A stretch of DNA of 64,000 nt from an uncultured Prochlorococcus sp. Lineage in GTDB: Bacteria > Cyanobacteriota > Cyanobacteriia > PCC-6307 > Cyanobiaceae. Location of the stretch: NCBI RefSeq assembly GCF_902626525.1, contig NZ_CACOFR010000004.1, forward strand, positions 66,525 through 130,524, in the 5' to 3' direction. The number at the start of each line of letters is the position of its first letter. Positions within the stretch are counted from its first letter, which is position 1. The notes beneath the pieces were generated by a model. That model was given only the letters and a program-made list of their open reading frames with translations. It made no database searches and had not been told where the DNA came from. A program made the translations under genes and the position numbers. Below are positions 45,116 through 53,696 of the stretch, piece by piece.

Positions 45116-46117
45116 TTAATTACTAAAGTAAAATTTGATAGAGGAAAATATTTGCAGAGTTTGCTGTTCAAATTCTACAGATAGTTGGGTTCTCGAAATT
45201 AATAATAAAAGACAAATACCAAACATATATAGAATTGACCACCTAAAAAGAGCCTTGGCTCTTAAAAGATCATCAGGAGATTTATTTAATTTATTTATTA
45301 ATTGCAAAAGTCTTGCATTAAATGGAAATAACATAATTCCATATAAAAGACCTCCTTCTGGCAAAGCAAAAACCCCCATAATACTCATTAGAACTGTTGC
45401 CCATCCGTAACGAGAAATCGCTTTAGCAGTAAAAACAGATCCTTTAACAGAAGGCAGCATAGGAATACCAACAGATGCATAATCATCTTTTAACAAAATT
45501 GCAAGAGCCCAAAAATGAGCTGGGGTCCATAACATCACTAAACCAAACAACCACCATCCACTAAGACCAACATGTCCTGTAGCAGCAGACGCTCCAACTA
45601 AAGGAGGTATCGCACCTGCAACTCCTCCAAAAACAATATTTTGAGTTGTACGTGGCTTTAAAATAACTGTATATAGAATTACATAGCTACATAAACCAAG
45701 GAGTGTTAATCCCGCAGCTAGATAATTTACACCACTTATTAAAAGCATTGATGCGGCCAAAGTACATGATACGGCAGCTAAAAATACAGTCTCAGATGAC
45801 AATTTACCAGAGGGTAAAGCCCTTTCGCTAGTTCTTGTCATCCTTTTATCTAATTCCATTTCCCACAAGCAATTAAGAGCTCCAGCTGCTGCTGCTGCCA
45901 AAGCACCTCCACCTAATGTACAAATAAGTTTCGGTGAAGACAAAGGCCACTCATCTGTTAAGGTCATTCCTCCCAAAGTTGTTGCTAATAAAAGTGGAAT
46001 TAATCTAGGTTTTGCCACTTCAAGCCAAGGTGGTAATGTTACCCTCTTTCTTGAAGGTACAACTTCATCCCTTATTGAGGATTTGTATTTTAAATTATTC
46101 ATATTGCTACTATTCAT
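45116..46117 (-). CDS. ctaB: Protoheme IX farnesyltransferase (heme O synthase)
   Basis: Adds a farnesyl group to heme b to give heme O, the first step to heme A of cytochrome oxidase. About eight hydrophobic helices carry the UbiA-family motif [20 protein letters not shown] near residue 82 and the second motif region [15 protein letters not shown] near residue 208. VEVAKPRL-like [19 protein letters not shown] opens the membrane part. The 333-residue length is normal. Its ATG overlaps the ctaA stop as ATGA, so translation is coupled. Confidence 0.95.
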   Translation of the reverse strand: MNSSNMNNLKYKSSIRDEVVPSRKRVTLPPWLEVAKPRLIPLLLATTLGGMTLTDEWPLSSPKLICTLGGGALAAAAAGALNCLWEMELDKRMTRTSERALPSGKLSSETVFLAAVSCTLAASMLLISGVNYLAAGLTLLGLCSYVILYTVILKPRTTQNIVFGGVAGAIPPLVGASAATGHVGLSGWWLFGLVMLWTPAHFWALAILLKDDYASVGIPMLPSVKGSVFTAKAISRYGWATVLMSIMGVFALPEGGLLYGIMLFPFNARLLQLINKLNKSPDDLLRAKALFRWSILYMFGICLLLLISRTQLSVEFEQQTLQIFSSIKFYFSN

Positions 46118-47040
46118 GAATTAATACCAACTATTTGAGAAATTGGAGATTGGTTAAAATCTTTTTTGAAAAAAGGATTTCTAAAAATTAGTGTTGTTAA
46201 TATCGCAATTAATAATGAAGCATTAAGTTGATGACCGATAATAAAAATTGGTTCATTTAAATTTGTTTTTAAACTTAATACTCCTAGAACAATTTGTGAA
46301 ATCAATAGAAAAACAAGTGCTGTGAGATATTTCCAATTTTTAATAAACAAACTTTTCTTATAAAATGAAACGGCAATAATTGATAAAATTGAAACAGTAA
46401 TTGGGAAAGCAAATAATTTATGAGTATCAAGAATTAAGCATTGTTTGTTTAACGATAAGCAAATATGTGCTGACCATGTTGATGAAAGCCTTACTCCAAT
46501 AAAAGATTGAATTAAAGTCAGTATAAGAGGGACAAACAATAATAACCTCCACCAAGTAATTGACTCTTTGATTTCATTATTTTCTAGATTTTGATTTATT
46601 GAAATCGTTGTGATGAGAAGTAGAAATGCTATTAAAAGATGTCCAGTAACAGTATATGAATCGAGCAGATTTATTACTGTTAAAGCTCCAAAAGAACCCT
46701 GAACCATAACAAGAAAAAGTAATAACGAATAAGTTTTAGGTAACCAATTTGGGATTTCACTTTTCCAAACTATTGAAAGTGCAAATTTAGAGAGAATTAA
46801 TAAACCAATTAGAAAAGCATCTAGACGATGGAACCACTCTAGAAAAACTCTTAGGTTCATATGACTTAAAGGTAAAAAAGATCCATAACATAAGGGCCAA
46901 TCTGGACAAGCAAGTCCAGCCTCCATGACTCTAGTAGCTCCTCCAATTACTATTAGTGCGATTAACGCAAATACACTATGATTTCCTAACCTTTTAAAAA
47001 TTGGCAAATATTTTGATTGATATAATTGGTTATTAATCAA
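46114..47040 (-). CDS. ctaA: Heme A synthase (CtaA)
   Basis: Oxidises heme O to heme A. Eight hydrophobic helices are arranged in two four-helix halves, with [21 protein letters not shown] near residue 37 and [11 protein letters not shown] (a heme-ligand histidine) near residue 66. [36 protein letters not shown] and [16 protein letters not shown] provide the others. CLSLNKQC carries a cysteine pair. The 308-residue length is normal. It is first in the reverse operon ctaA-ctaB-ATPase-permease-hypothetical, divergent from ctaC across a 262-base A/T-rich spacer in which I see no certain site. Confidence 0.94.
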   Translation of the reverse strand: MINNQLYQSKYLPIFKRLGNHSVFALIALIVIGGATRVMEAGLACPDWPLCYGSFLPLSHMNLRVFLEWFHRLDAFLIGLLILSKFALSIVWKSEIPNWLPKTYSLLLFLVMVQGSFGALTVINLLDSYTVTGHLLIAFLLLITTISINQNLENNEIKESITWWRLLLFVPLILTLIQSFIGVRLSSTWSAHICLSLNKQCLILDTHKLFAFPITVSILSIIAVSFYKKSLFIKNWKYLTALVFLLISQIVLGVLSLKTNLNEPIFIIGHQLNASLLIAILTTLIFRNPFFKKDFNQSPISQIVGINS

Positions 47041-47302
47041 AAGTAATGAGACCTATTATTTTGCATAATAATTTAGATTCAAAAAGCAAACATTAATTAA
47101 AAATTAATATGTTTAATTGAATAAATAATTTATTGATTTAATCTTTTTTCCCTGACAATTAACTCTAAAAAGTTATGAATAATACGCCTTTTATTTCCTA
47201 AATCTTAAGAAGTTATAAATTTAAATAATTTTCTTTTAACAAAAGGTGCAGAAATTTAAAAATTGAATATCTTAAAAATATAAAACAAAATTTAATCGTA
47301 AA

Positions 47303-48106
47303 TTGTTAAATAAAAACATTTATTTAATACTAGTTATTTCCTTGGTTTTTGGTATATCTTTTTGGATTGGATTTAATGTAAATCTACTCCCTACTGAAGC
47401 AAGTATTAATGCCCCAATTTACGATGAACTTTTTAAAATTCTTTTCATAATTGGCTTAATAATTTTTATAGGGATGATAGTAGCAGTTGTTTATAGTCTA
47501 TTTAAGTTTAGGAAAAGAAATGATCAGATAGGAGATGGGATAGCCTTAGAAGGGAACTTAAGATTAGAAATTATATGGACAATTATCCCTTCAATAATTG
47601 TTTTGTTAATAGGGTTATATAGCTACAACATTTATGACCGAATGGGAGGAATGAAAGAACTAAACCATAACCACGAAATGATGAGTTCAAATCCTGAAAA
47701 AATATGGGCTGGAATTAGTCAAACTGCTGATAATGGAATATCAAAAAATGATTTATCTATTGAAGTTTCAGCGATGCAATTCGCATTTCTATTCAATTAT
47801 CCCAAAGGCAATTTTATATCAGGCGAACTTCACGTACCTGTTGATCAAAAAGTATCGATGAAAATGGAATCTAAAGATGTTATTCATGCTTTTTGGGTTC
47901 CGGAGTTCAGAATTAAGCAAGATATTATTCCAGGTCAACCAACTATTCTAAATTTCACTCCTACAAAAGTAGGAAAATATCCAATAATTTGTGCCGAATT
48001 ATGTGGCCCATATCATGGAGGTATGAGAGCCGCAATAATTGTTGAAGAGGAATCTGATTATAAAAATTGGTTTAACAAAAATAAAACAACAGAGGTGAAT
48101 TTATGA
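47303..48106 (+). CDS. ctaC: Cytochrome c oxidase subunit II
   Basis: Carries the dinuclear CuA centre that accepts electrons from cytochrome c or plastocyanin. An N-terminal membrane helix (LILVISLVFGISFWIGFNV), a second one (LFIIGLIIFIGMIVAVVYSL) and a third hydrophobic stretch (IIPSIIVLLIGLYSY) precede the soluble cupredoxin domain. CAELCGPYHGGM near residue 232 supplies the CuA ligands, with the distal His in DVIHAFWVPEF. The 267-residue length is usual. The start is TTG, because no ATG fits. The stop overlaps the ctaD ATG (ATGA). Confidence 0.96.
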   Translation: MLNKNIYLILVISLVFGISFWIGFNVNLLPTEASINAPIYDELFKILFIIGLIIFIGMIVAVVYSLFKFRKRNDQIGDGIALEGNLRLEIIWTIIPSIIVLLIGLYSYNIYDRMGGMKELNHNHEMMSSNPEKIWAGISQTADNGISKNDLSIEVSAMQFAFLFNYPKGNFISGELHVPVDQKVSMKMESKDVIHAFWVPEFRIKQDIIPGQPTILNFTPTKVGKYPIICAELCGPYHGGMRAAIIVEEESDYKNWFNKNKTTEVNL

Positions 48107-49725
48107 CAATATCAATTGATCCTCAAAAATCTGATAAAAGTCTACAACCTAAAGGCTGGCTTAGATACTTTAGTTTTAGCCTTGATCATAAAGTGATTGG
48201 AGTTCAATACTTGGTCTGTGGTTTTCTTTTTTACTTAATTGGAGGAACTTTAGCTAGTGCAATAAGAATAGAACTAGCCAGCCCAATGTCAGACTTTATG
48301 CCGAGAGATGTATATAACCAAGTATTAACATTACATGGAACAATAATGATATTTCTTTGGATAGTGCCTGTAGTCAACGGTGCTTTTGGAAATTATTTAA
48401 TACCATTTTATGTAGGCGCAAGAGATATGGCATTCCCAAGATTAAATGCCGTAGCTTTTTGGCTAATACCGCCTTCAGGATTGATGCTTGTAGCGAGCTA
48501 TTTTGTTGAGGGCGCGGCTCAGGCTGGATGGACTGCTTATCCTCCCTTAAGTATAACTACTCCGCAATCAGGACAGATAATTTGGATTATGAGTGTTCTA
48601 CTACTTGGAGGTAGCTCTATATTTGGTGGGATAAACTTTATCGCAACCATAATCAAATTAAGAAGGCCTGGATTAAAACTTATGCAATTACCAATGTATT
48701 GTTGGGCAATGCTTGGTACGAGTCTTCTAGTTGTTTTATCAACTCCCGTTTTGGCAGGTACTTTAATTCTTCTTAGCTTTGATATCATCGCTAATACAGG
48801 TTTTTTTAATCCTGTTTTAGGTGGCAACGTAGTAGTTTATCAGCATTTATTTTGGTTTTATTCTCATCCGGCTGTTTATATAATGGTACTTCCTGCTTTT
48901 GGATTAGTTAGTGAAATCCTTCCTGTACATGCTAGAAAACCACTTTTTGGATACACAACAATGGTTTTTTCAATAATGGGAATAGTTGTTCTAGGTTTAG
49001 TTGTTTGGGCTCATCACATGTTTACTAGTGGAACACCCCCTTGGATGAGATTGTTCTTTACTATCGCTACAGCATTTATTGCTGTTCCTACAGGGATAAA
49101 ATTTTTCAATTGGGTGGCAACATTATGGGGAGGTAAAATATCCATCAATAGTGCAATGTTATTCTCGTGTGGATTTATTATAAATTTTGTTTTTGGAGGT
49201 ATTACAGGAGTTGCTTTAGCCCAGGTCCCTTTCGATATTCACGTACATGATACTTATTTCGTTGTAGCTCATTTTCATTACATCGTTTATGGTGGTACTG
49301 TTTTTATTATTTTCTCATCCATTTATCATTGGTTCCCAAAAGTTACGGGGAAAATGCTCAATGAAAAGTTGGGAATTTTACATTTCATCATTACCTTTAT
49401 TGGATTTAACTTGTGCTTTGCTCCTCAACATTGGCTTGGTTTAAATGGAATGCCAAGAAGGGTTGCAGAATATGATCCTCAATTCCAATTCGTTAATCAA
49501 ATTAGTAGTTTAGGGGCTCTATTGATGGCTATTAGCACAATTCCTTTTTTAATTAATATTTTCCTTAGTATGACAAACGGAAAAATTTCTGGAGATAACC
49601 CTTGGGACGCTCTGACACCTGAATGGTTAACATCTTCACCTCCTCCAGTTGAAAATTGGAAAGGGGAAGCTCCATTAGTGGAGGAACCTTATGGTTATGG
49701 GAAAAAATTGTCTGAACAAAATTAA
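48103..49725 (+). CDS. ctaD: Cytochrome c oxidase subunit I (aa3-type, A2-like)
   Basis: The catalytic subunit with heme a, heme a3 and CuB. Twelve hydrophobic helices contain the low-spin heme ligand in LTLHGTIMIF, the CuB-Tyr region HLFWFYSHPAVYIMVLPAF near residue 247, the CuB histidines in WAHHMFTSGTPP, and HVHDTYFVVAHFHYIVYGG with the two heme ligands. The usual helix VI glutamate (HPEVY) is replaced by YSHPAVY, as in A2-type oxidases. The 540-residue length is normal. The start ATG gives MTISIDPQKSDKSLQ. It overlaps ctaC and is followed at six bases by ctaE. Confidence 0.97.
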   Translation: MTISIDPQKSDKSLQPKGWLRYFSFSLDHKVIGVQYLVCGFLFYLIGGTLASAIRIELASPMSDFMPRDVYNQVLTLHGTIMIFLWIVPVVNGAFGNYLIPFYVGARDMAFPRLNAVAFWLIPPSGLMLVASYFVEGAAQAGWTAYPPLSITTPQSGQIIWIMSVLLLGGSSIFGGINFIATIIKLRRPGLKLMQLPMYCWAMLGTSLLVVLSTPVLAGTLILLSFDIIANTGFFNPVLGGNVVVYQHLFWFYSHPAVYIMVLPAFGLVSEILPVHARKPLFGYTTMVFSIMGIVVLGLVVWAHHMFTSGTPPWMRLFFTIATAFIAVPTGIKFFNWVATLWGGKISINSAMLFSCGFIINFVFGGITGVALAQVPFDIHVHDTYFVVAHFHYIVYGGTVFIIFSSIYHWFPKVTGKMLNEKLGILHFIITFIGFNLCFAPQHWLGLNGMPRRVAEYDPQFQFVNQISSLGALLMAISTIPFLINIFLSMTNGKISGDNPWDALTPEWLTSSPPPVENWKGEAPLVEEPYGYGKKLSEQN

Positions 49726-49731
49726 AAAGAT

Positions 49732-50334
49732 ATGACTACACTAGAAAGTTCTAAAGAGACTCAGAAAAATAATTTCGAGGTTAACGAAAAACATGAAGAC
49801 TTCAGAATGTTTGGTCTTATAACTTTCTTAATTGCTGACGGGATGACTTTTGCTGGATTCTTTGCGGCTTATCTAACCTACAAAGCAGTAAATCCATTAC
49901 CTGATGGTGCTATCTATGAATTAGAGCTTCCAATACCTACACTAAATACAATTTTATTACTTGTTAGCAGTGCAACTTTCCATAAAGCAGGGAAAGCACT
50001 TTTGAAAGATAGAAATTCTGATTCCCAAAAATGGTTATTTTTTACTGCTTTTCTTGGAATAATTTTTTTAATATGTCAATTATTTGAATATTTTCATTTA
50101 CCTTTTGGATTAACCGATAATTTATTTGCAAGTACTTTTTATGCTCTTACTGGTTTTCATGGATTACATGTTACTCTAGGCACTTTAATGATTCTAATTA
50201 TTGCTTGGCAATCAAGATTAAATGGAGGAAGAGTAACTAGTCAAAATATGTTTCCTTTAGAAGCTGTTGAATTGTACTGGCATTTTGTAGATGGAATATG
50301 GGTTATATTATTTATTATTTTGTATCTTTTATAA
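49732..50334 (+). CDS. ctaE: Cytochrome c oxidase subunit III
   Basis: Third core subunit, stabilising the oxidase and its oxygen channel. It has five hydrophobic helices, with FGLITFLIADGMTFAGFFAAYLTY near residue 25, FYALTGFHGLHVTLGTLMI near residue 137 and VELYWHFVDGIWVILFIILYLL at the C-terminus. The 200-residue length is the short bacterial/cyanobacterial form without the first two helices of the mitochondrial type. The ATG gives MTTLESSKETQKNN. It is last in the ctaC-ctaD-ctaE operon. The stop is followed by a run of A and T with no strong stem. Confidence 0.95.
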   Translation: MTTLESSKETQKNNFEVNEKHEDFRMFGLITFLIADGMTFAGFFAAYLTYKAVNPLPDGAIYELELPIPTLNTILLLVSSATFHKAGKALLKDRNSDSQKWLFFTAFLGIIFLICQLFEYFHLPFGLTDNLFASTFYALTGFHGLHVTLGTLMILIIAWQSRLNGGRVTSQNMFPLEAVELYWHFVDGIWVILFIILYLL

Positions 50335-50408
50335 AAAAAATTTAAAAAAAAATTAAATATATTTTTTATTAACTTGTATTGCCACAGTTCTCTTTTTTAG
50401 CAAGAATA

Positions 50409-50414
50409 TATAAT
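50409..50414 (+). promoter_or_regulatory. Possible -10 element of the cyAbrB gene
   Basis: TATAAT, embedded in AATATATAATTAG, ends 17 bases before the ATG at 50432, giving a short leader. No convincing -35 was seen. In such A/T-rich DNA a single TATAAT is weak evidence. Confidence 0.35.
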
Positions 50415-50431
50415 TAGAAATTTATTAGATA

Positions 50432-50782
50432 ATGCTAGAAGGAAAAGAACTTCTTGAAAAAGCAAAATTATTAAGTAAACAATCTGAAAATGAAATAGCA
50501 AAAGGCTGTGGTTACGTTAGTCCTAGCGGAAGAGTATTAAGAAAAAGTTTTTATAGAGCTCTTATAGAAGCTAAAGGTTACAAAATTGGAAATGGCCAAG
50601 GAAGAGTTGGGAATAGAGCTTCAAGAGGTAGGCAGACAGAGTTCAAAACCAAGGTACACGGCAATGGGAACCTATTAATAGGTCATGCTTACACGAAGAA
50701 ATTAGGTCTAGAACCTGGCCGGGAATTTAAAATAGATTTAAAAAAAGAATCAAAGATAATTAATCTTATTCCAATAAATTAA
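50432..50782 (+). CDS. cyAbrB family transcription regulator
   Basis: A 116-residue DNA-binding protein of the cyanobacterial AbrB-like type. MLEGKELLEKAKLLSKQSEN is the N-terminus, GCGYVSPSGRVLRKSFYRAL near residue 26 is the conserved cyAbrB core, and GNGNLLIGHAYTKKLGLEPG with EFKIDLKKES is the AbrB-like beta-strand region toward the C-terminus. Family members regulate nitrogen, carbon and hydrogenase genes globally. Its targets cannot be told from here. It stands alone, tail-to-tail with ribE. Confidence 0.9.
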   Translation: MLEGKELLEKAKLLSKQSENEIAKGCGYVSPSGRVLRKSFYRALIEAKGYKIGNGQGRVGNRASRGRQTEFKTKVHGNGNLLIGHAYTKKLGLEPGREFKIDLKKESKIINLIPIN

Positions 50783-50791
50783 GACAATCTA

Positions 50792-51445
50792 TTACCAACC
50801 ATTTTCCTTAAGCCACTCCGAAGAGATATCATTTTTGGAAAAATCCTCTTTATTATCCCTTTTAAAAAAGAGTAATTTCTCTACATATTTAATTAGTGCA
50901 TCTGCCTCAAGGTTTACGCTTTCGCCAACATTTAAATTATGCAAATTTGTGTTATGCCATGTATGGGGAATTATTGCGATAGTAAATATTTCTCCTTTGT
51001 TCTCATATTTTGCAATTGTAAGACTGATACCATTTACACAAATACTACCTTTATTAACTACATATTTTGAAAAATTTTTATTTTTCCACTTTAATGATAA
51101 GAGCCAAGATTTCTCTAACTTTTCTATATTCTCAACTATTCCAAGGCCATCAATATGTCCACTAACTATATGACCTCCTAGACGGTCAGAAATACGAAGA
51201 GCGGGCTCTAAATTAACAATCTGATTCGGTTTAGAATTTAATCCTAAAGTTGTTTTTTTTAACGTTTCCTCACTAACGTCAACAGTAAATTTATTTTGAA
51301 AAATTTCTTTAACTGTCAAACAAATCCCATCAACAGCAATACTGTCACCGATTTCCATATCAAAAAAGTTGTCTAGAATTTCAATTTCTAATTTATTTTT
51401 TTCCTTTTTTAGCTTTCCAATTGATTGAATTATTCCTGTGAACAT
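50792..51445 (-). CDS. ribE: Riboflavin synthase, alpha subunit
   Basis: Dismutates two 6,7-dimethyl-8-ribityllumazine molecules to riboflavin. The duplicated lumazine-binding fold is visible: MFTGIIQSIGKLKKEK with GDSIAVDGICLTVKEI in the first half, and GGHIVSGHIDGLGIVENIE with GSICVNGISLTIAKYE in the second. The 217-residue length is normal. The ATG gives MFTGIIQSIG, the canonical start. It is convergent with the cyAbrB gene and divergent from the aldo/keto reductase gene, with no other rib gene nearby. No FMN riboswitch was recognised in the 109-base upstream spacer. Confidence 0.95.
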   Translation of the reverse strand: MFTGIIQSIGKLKKEKNKLEIEILDNFFDMEIGDSIAVDGICLTVKEIFQNKFTVDVSEETLKKTTLGLNSKPNQIVNLEPALRISDRLGGHIVSGHIDGLGIVENIEKLEKSWLLSLKWKNKNFSKYVVNKGSICVNGISLTIAKYENKGEIFTIAIIPHTWHNTNLHNLNVGESVNLEADALIKYVEKLLFFKRDNKEDFSKNDISSEWLKENGW

Positions 51446-51554
51446 TGATTTAAGAAAAATATTTTTGCAAAATTTTGTACTTACTCTAATTTACTTTAAA
51501 TCATTTTCAACTATAAATAAATTAAATGGCAAATAAAAAATTGATCATATTTAT

Positions 51555-52697
51555 ATGATTACTAATTCAGAAAAAAGATCATTTGGTAAAGGCGCAAAAG
51601 TGAGCTTATTCACATTAGGGTCAATGCGCGCAACTGAAAGTCAAGAAAAAATGTATAGCATTATAAAAAATGCACACTATGTGGGAATCAACCACATAGA
51701 AACAGCACCTACTTATGGTGATGCAGAATCACTTATTGGAAGTTCAATAAAAAAACTTGCAATAGAAGAGAATATATCAGAAAAAGAATGGGTGATCACT
51801 ACAAAAGTTTTACCAAAGGGTAATTTTGAATTTTTAAAAAATAATTTTAAAAATACTCTTAAAAATTTAAATGTTAAGAAAATCAATAATCTTGCAATTC
51901 ATGGGGTTAACTTAAAACAACATCTAAATTGGATCCTAACTGGAGAAGGGGAAAAATTCATATCATGGATACTTGAAAATCAACTAGTTGATCAAGTAGG
52001 TTTTAGTTCACACGGATCTTATTCACTTATCAAAGAGGCAATAAACTGTGATGTGTTTAATTTTTGCAGTCTTCATCTACATTATCTAGATCAATCTAAA
52101 ATTGATTTAGCAGAGCAAGCTTTAAAAAAAGGTATGGGTGTTTTAGCAATTTCCCCTGCTGATAAAGGAGGAAGATTATATTCGCCTAGTGATATTTTGT
52201 TAAAGGCCTCTAAGCCGTTTCATCCGCTGGAATTAGCATATAGATTTTTGTTGGCAAAAGGAATTACAACTTTGTCTTTGGGAGCCACAAAAAAAGAAGA
52301 TTTTGAGTTTGCAAATAAACTTAAGAATTCTCACGAGAAGCTCACAACTCTTGAAAAAAAAGCTCTTAATGAAATTGAGAAAGTAGCTAATGAGAGATTA
52401 AATTCAACAAAATGTGAACAATGCAGATCATGCCTTCCATGCCCAAATGAAATACCAATACCAGAATTACTTCGTTTAAGAAATATATCTATTGGTTATG
52501 GCCAATTAGAATTTTCAAAAGAAAGATACAATTTAATAGGTAAAGCTGGCCACTGGTGGGAAGAAAAAAATTCCTCATTTTGTCAGGAGTGTAATGAATG
52601 TGTTCCTAGATGTCCCAATAAATTAGATATACCAAATTTATTAAAGCAAACCCATAATTTACTAATAGATTCTCCAACTAGAAGATTATGGGATTAA
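51555..52697 (+). CDS. Aldo/keto reductase with C-terminal 4Fe-4S ferredoxin-like motif
   Basis: A 380-residue protein with an aldo/keto reductase (TIM barrel) domain followed by cysteine clusters. The barrel shows GINHIETAPTYGDAESLIGSS near residue 50 (catalytic Asp/Tyr region), VITTKVLPKG, LAIHGVNLKQHLNW and LSLGATKKEDFEFANKLK. The last 100 residues contain CEQCRSCLPCPNEIPIPEL and CQECNECVPRCPNKLDIPNL, which match two 4Fe-4S binding patterns. Such AKR-ferredoxin fusions are widespread but poorly characterised redox proteins. The stop lies 12 bases inside the convergent binding-protein gene. The ATG gives MITNSEKRSFGKG. Confidence 0.88.
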   Translation: MITNSEKRSFGKGAKVSLFTLGSMRATESQEKMYSIIKNAHYVGINHIETAPTYGDAESLIGSSIKKLAIEENISEKEWVITTKVLPKGNFEFLKNNFKNTLKNLNVKKINNLAIHGVNLKQHLNWILTGEGEKFISWILENQLVDQVGFSSHGSYSLIKEAINCDVFNFCSLHLHYLDQSKIDLAEQALKKGMGVLAISPADKGGRLYSPSDILLKASKPFHPLELAYRFLLAKGITTLSLGATKKEDFEFANKLKNSHEKLTTLEKKALNEIEKVANERLNSTKCEQCRSCLPCPNEIPIPELLRLRNISIGYGQLEFSKERYNLIGKAGHWWEEKNSSFCQECNECVPRCPNKLDIPNLLKQTHNLLIDSPTRRLWD

Positions 52698-53684
52698 AGA
52701 TTCATTCCAAGAATTTTCAAGATTTATCGTTTGTTCATTTGTTAAGAGAGGGAAAGACCAACTATTATTCCAACATTCCTGAGAAGGGACTGATGAAGTA
52801 AATATCTCAGATTTATACTTGCTCTGTGAATAATCACTTTTAAATGGTAGGTACCATCCTTGACTTACTAATTTATCTACTATGGATTTCTTTTCTAAAG
52901 TTTTTATCCATTTAATTAATATTGAATTATTTAAATTTGATCGCGTAAGGAGAAAATGCCACATCAAAGGTACGCCTTGGTTTGGGAAAACTAAAGAAAG
53001 CCTTGGATCTATTTTTAAGTATTTCGAACAGAAGCTATAGGGAACTATGGCAACGCAAGCATCAGAATTAATCAACCAATTGAGCATATTTTTATCATCA
53101 AATAACATTGCTTGACTTTTAAGTTTTTTTAGAGAGTTAGATGAATTTATTTTTTTAGCAATTGACAATACAACCCTAGGACTTTGTGGAAAAATAATTT
53201 TCCCCGTTAATTTTTTAGACAAAAGGAAATCCCAAGAACTTCTAGCTGAATTTATTAATTCTTTATTATTTTTAATCATAATTGTGTAGGGTACAACACC
53301 TATAGGAAATAATTTACTCCTTAGACTTTCCTTAAAACTTCCTAAAAAATCTCTCGATCTATTATCCAACTTTTCGATCAATGGATATTCATTTATTTTT
53401 TCAAATTCCTTAAAATTTAAACTAGTAATCCATCCATCATTTATTAGAGTAAAGTCAGATTTGAAAGTTGTTTTTATATTTTTTTCTGAATGGATACTTT
53501 CAAAATTCATTTTTACCTGTTTCCAATTTTTTGGAATCGTATCTTGAAAAGATTTTGGATAAAAAGATTTTTCAAAAGAAATCCTTACTTTATTAGGAAC
53601 GTTACTACAAGAGTTTAAGAGGAATAAAAGCGAAAGCTTTCCAAAATTTAAAAATTCTCTTCTGGTTAAAAATTTTAGTAGCAT
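52686..53684 (-). CDS. Lipoprotein-like ABC solute-binding protein
   Basis: A 332-residue exported protein. The N-terminus combines a basic stretch and a twin-arginine-like RREFLNFGK with a hydrophobic core SLLFLLNSC and a lipobox cysteine (LNSC). The mature part reads like a bacterial solute-binding protein of the iron/spermidine type: IPKNWKQVKMNFESIHSEK, GVVPYTIMIKNNKELINSA and SRDFLGSFKESL. The substrate is unknown, and iron(III) or polyamine is only a family possibility. It is last in the reverse operon from topA, 12 bases after cobT, and its tail overlaps the AKR gene. No matching permease is adjacent. Confidence 0.75.
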   Translation of the reverse strand: MLLKFLTRREFLNFGKLSLLFLLNSCSNVPNKVRISFEKSFYPKSFQDTIPKNWKQVKMNFESIHSEKNIKTTFKSDFTLINDGWITSLNFKEFEKINEYPLIEKLDNRSRDFLGSFKESLRSKLFPIGVVPYTIMIKNNKELINSARSSWDFLLSKKLTGKIIFPQSPRVVLSIAKKINSSNSLKKLKSQAMLFDDKNMLNWLINSDACVAIVPYSFCSKYLKIDPRLSLVFPNQGVPLMWHFLLTRSNLNNSILIKWIKTLEKKSIVDKLVSQGWYLPFKSDYSQSKYKSEIFTSSVPSQECWNNSWSFPLLTNEQTINLENSWNESLIP

Positions 53685-53696
53685 TTAGTAATCCTT

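Noticed and set aside
50792-51554. FMN or other riboswitch upstream of ribE
   Set aside because: The 109-base spacer is A/T-rich and shows no conserved riboswitch core.
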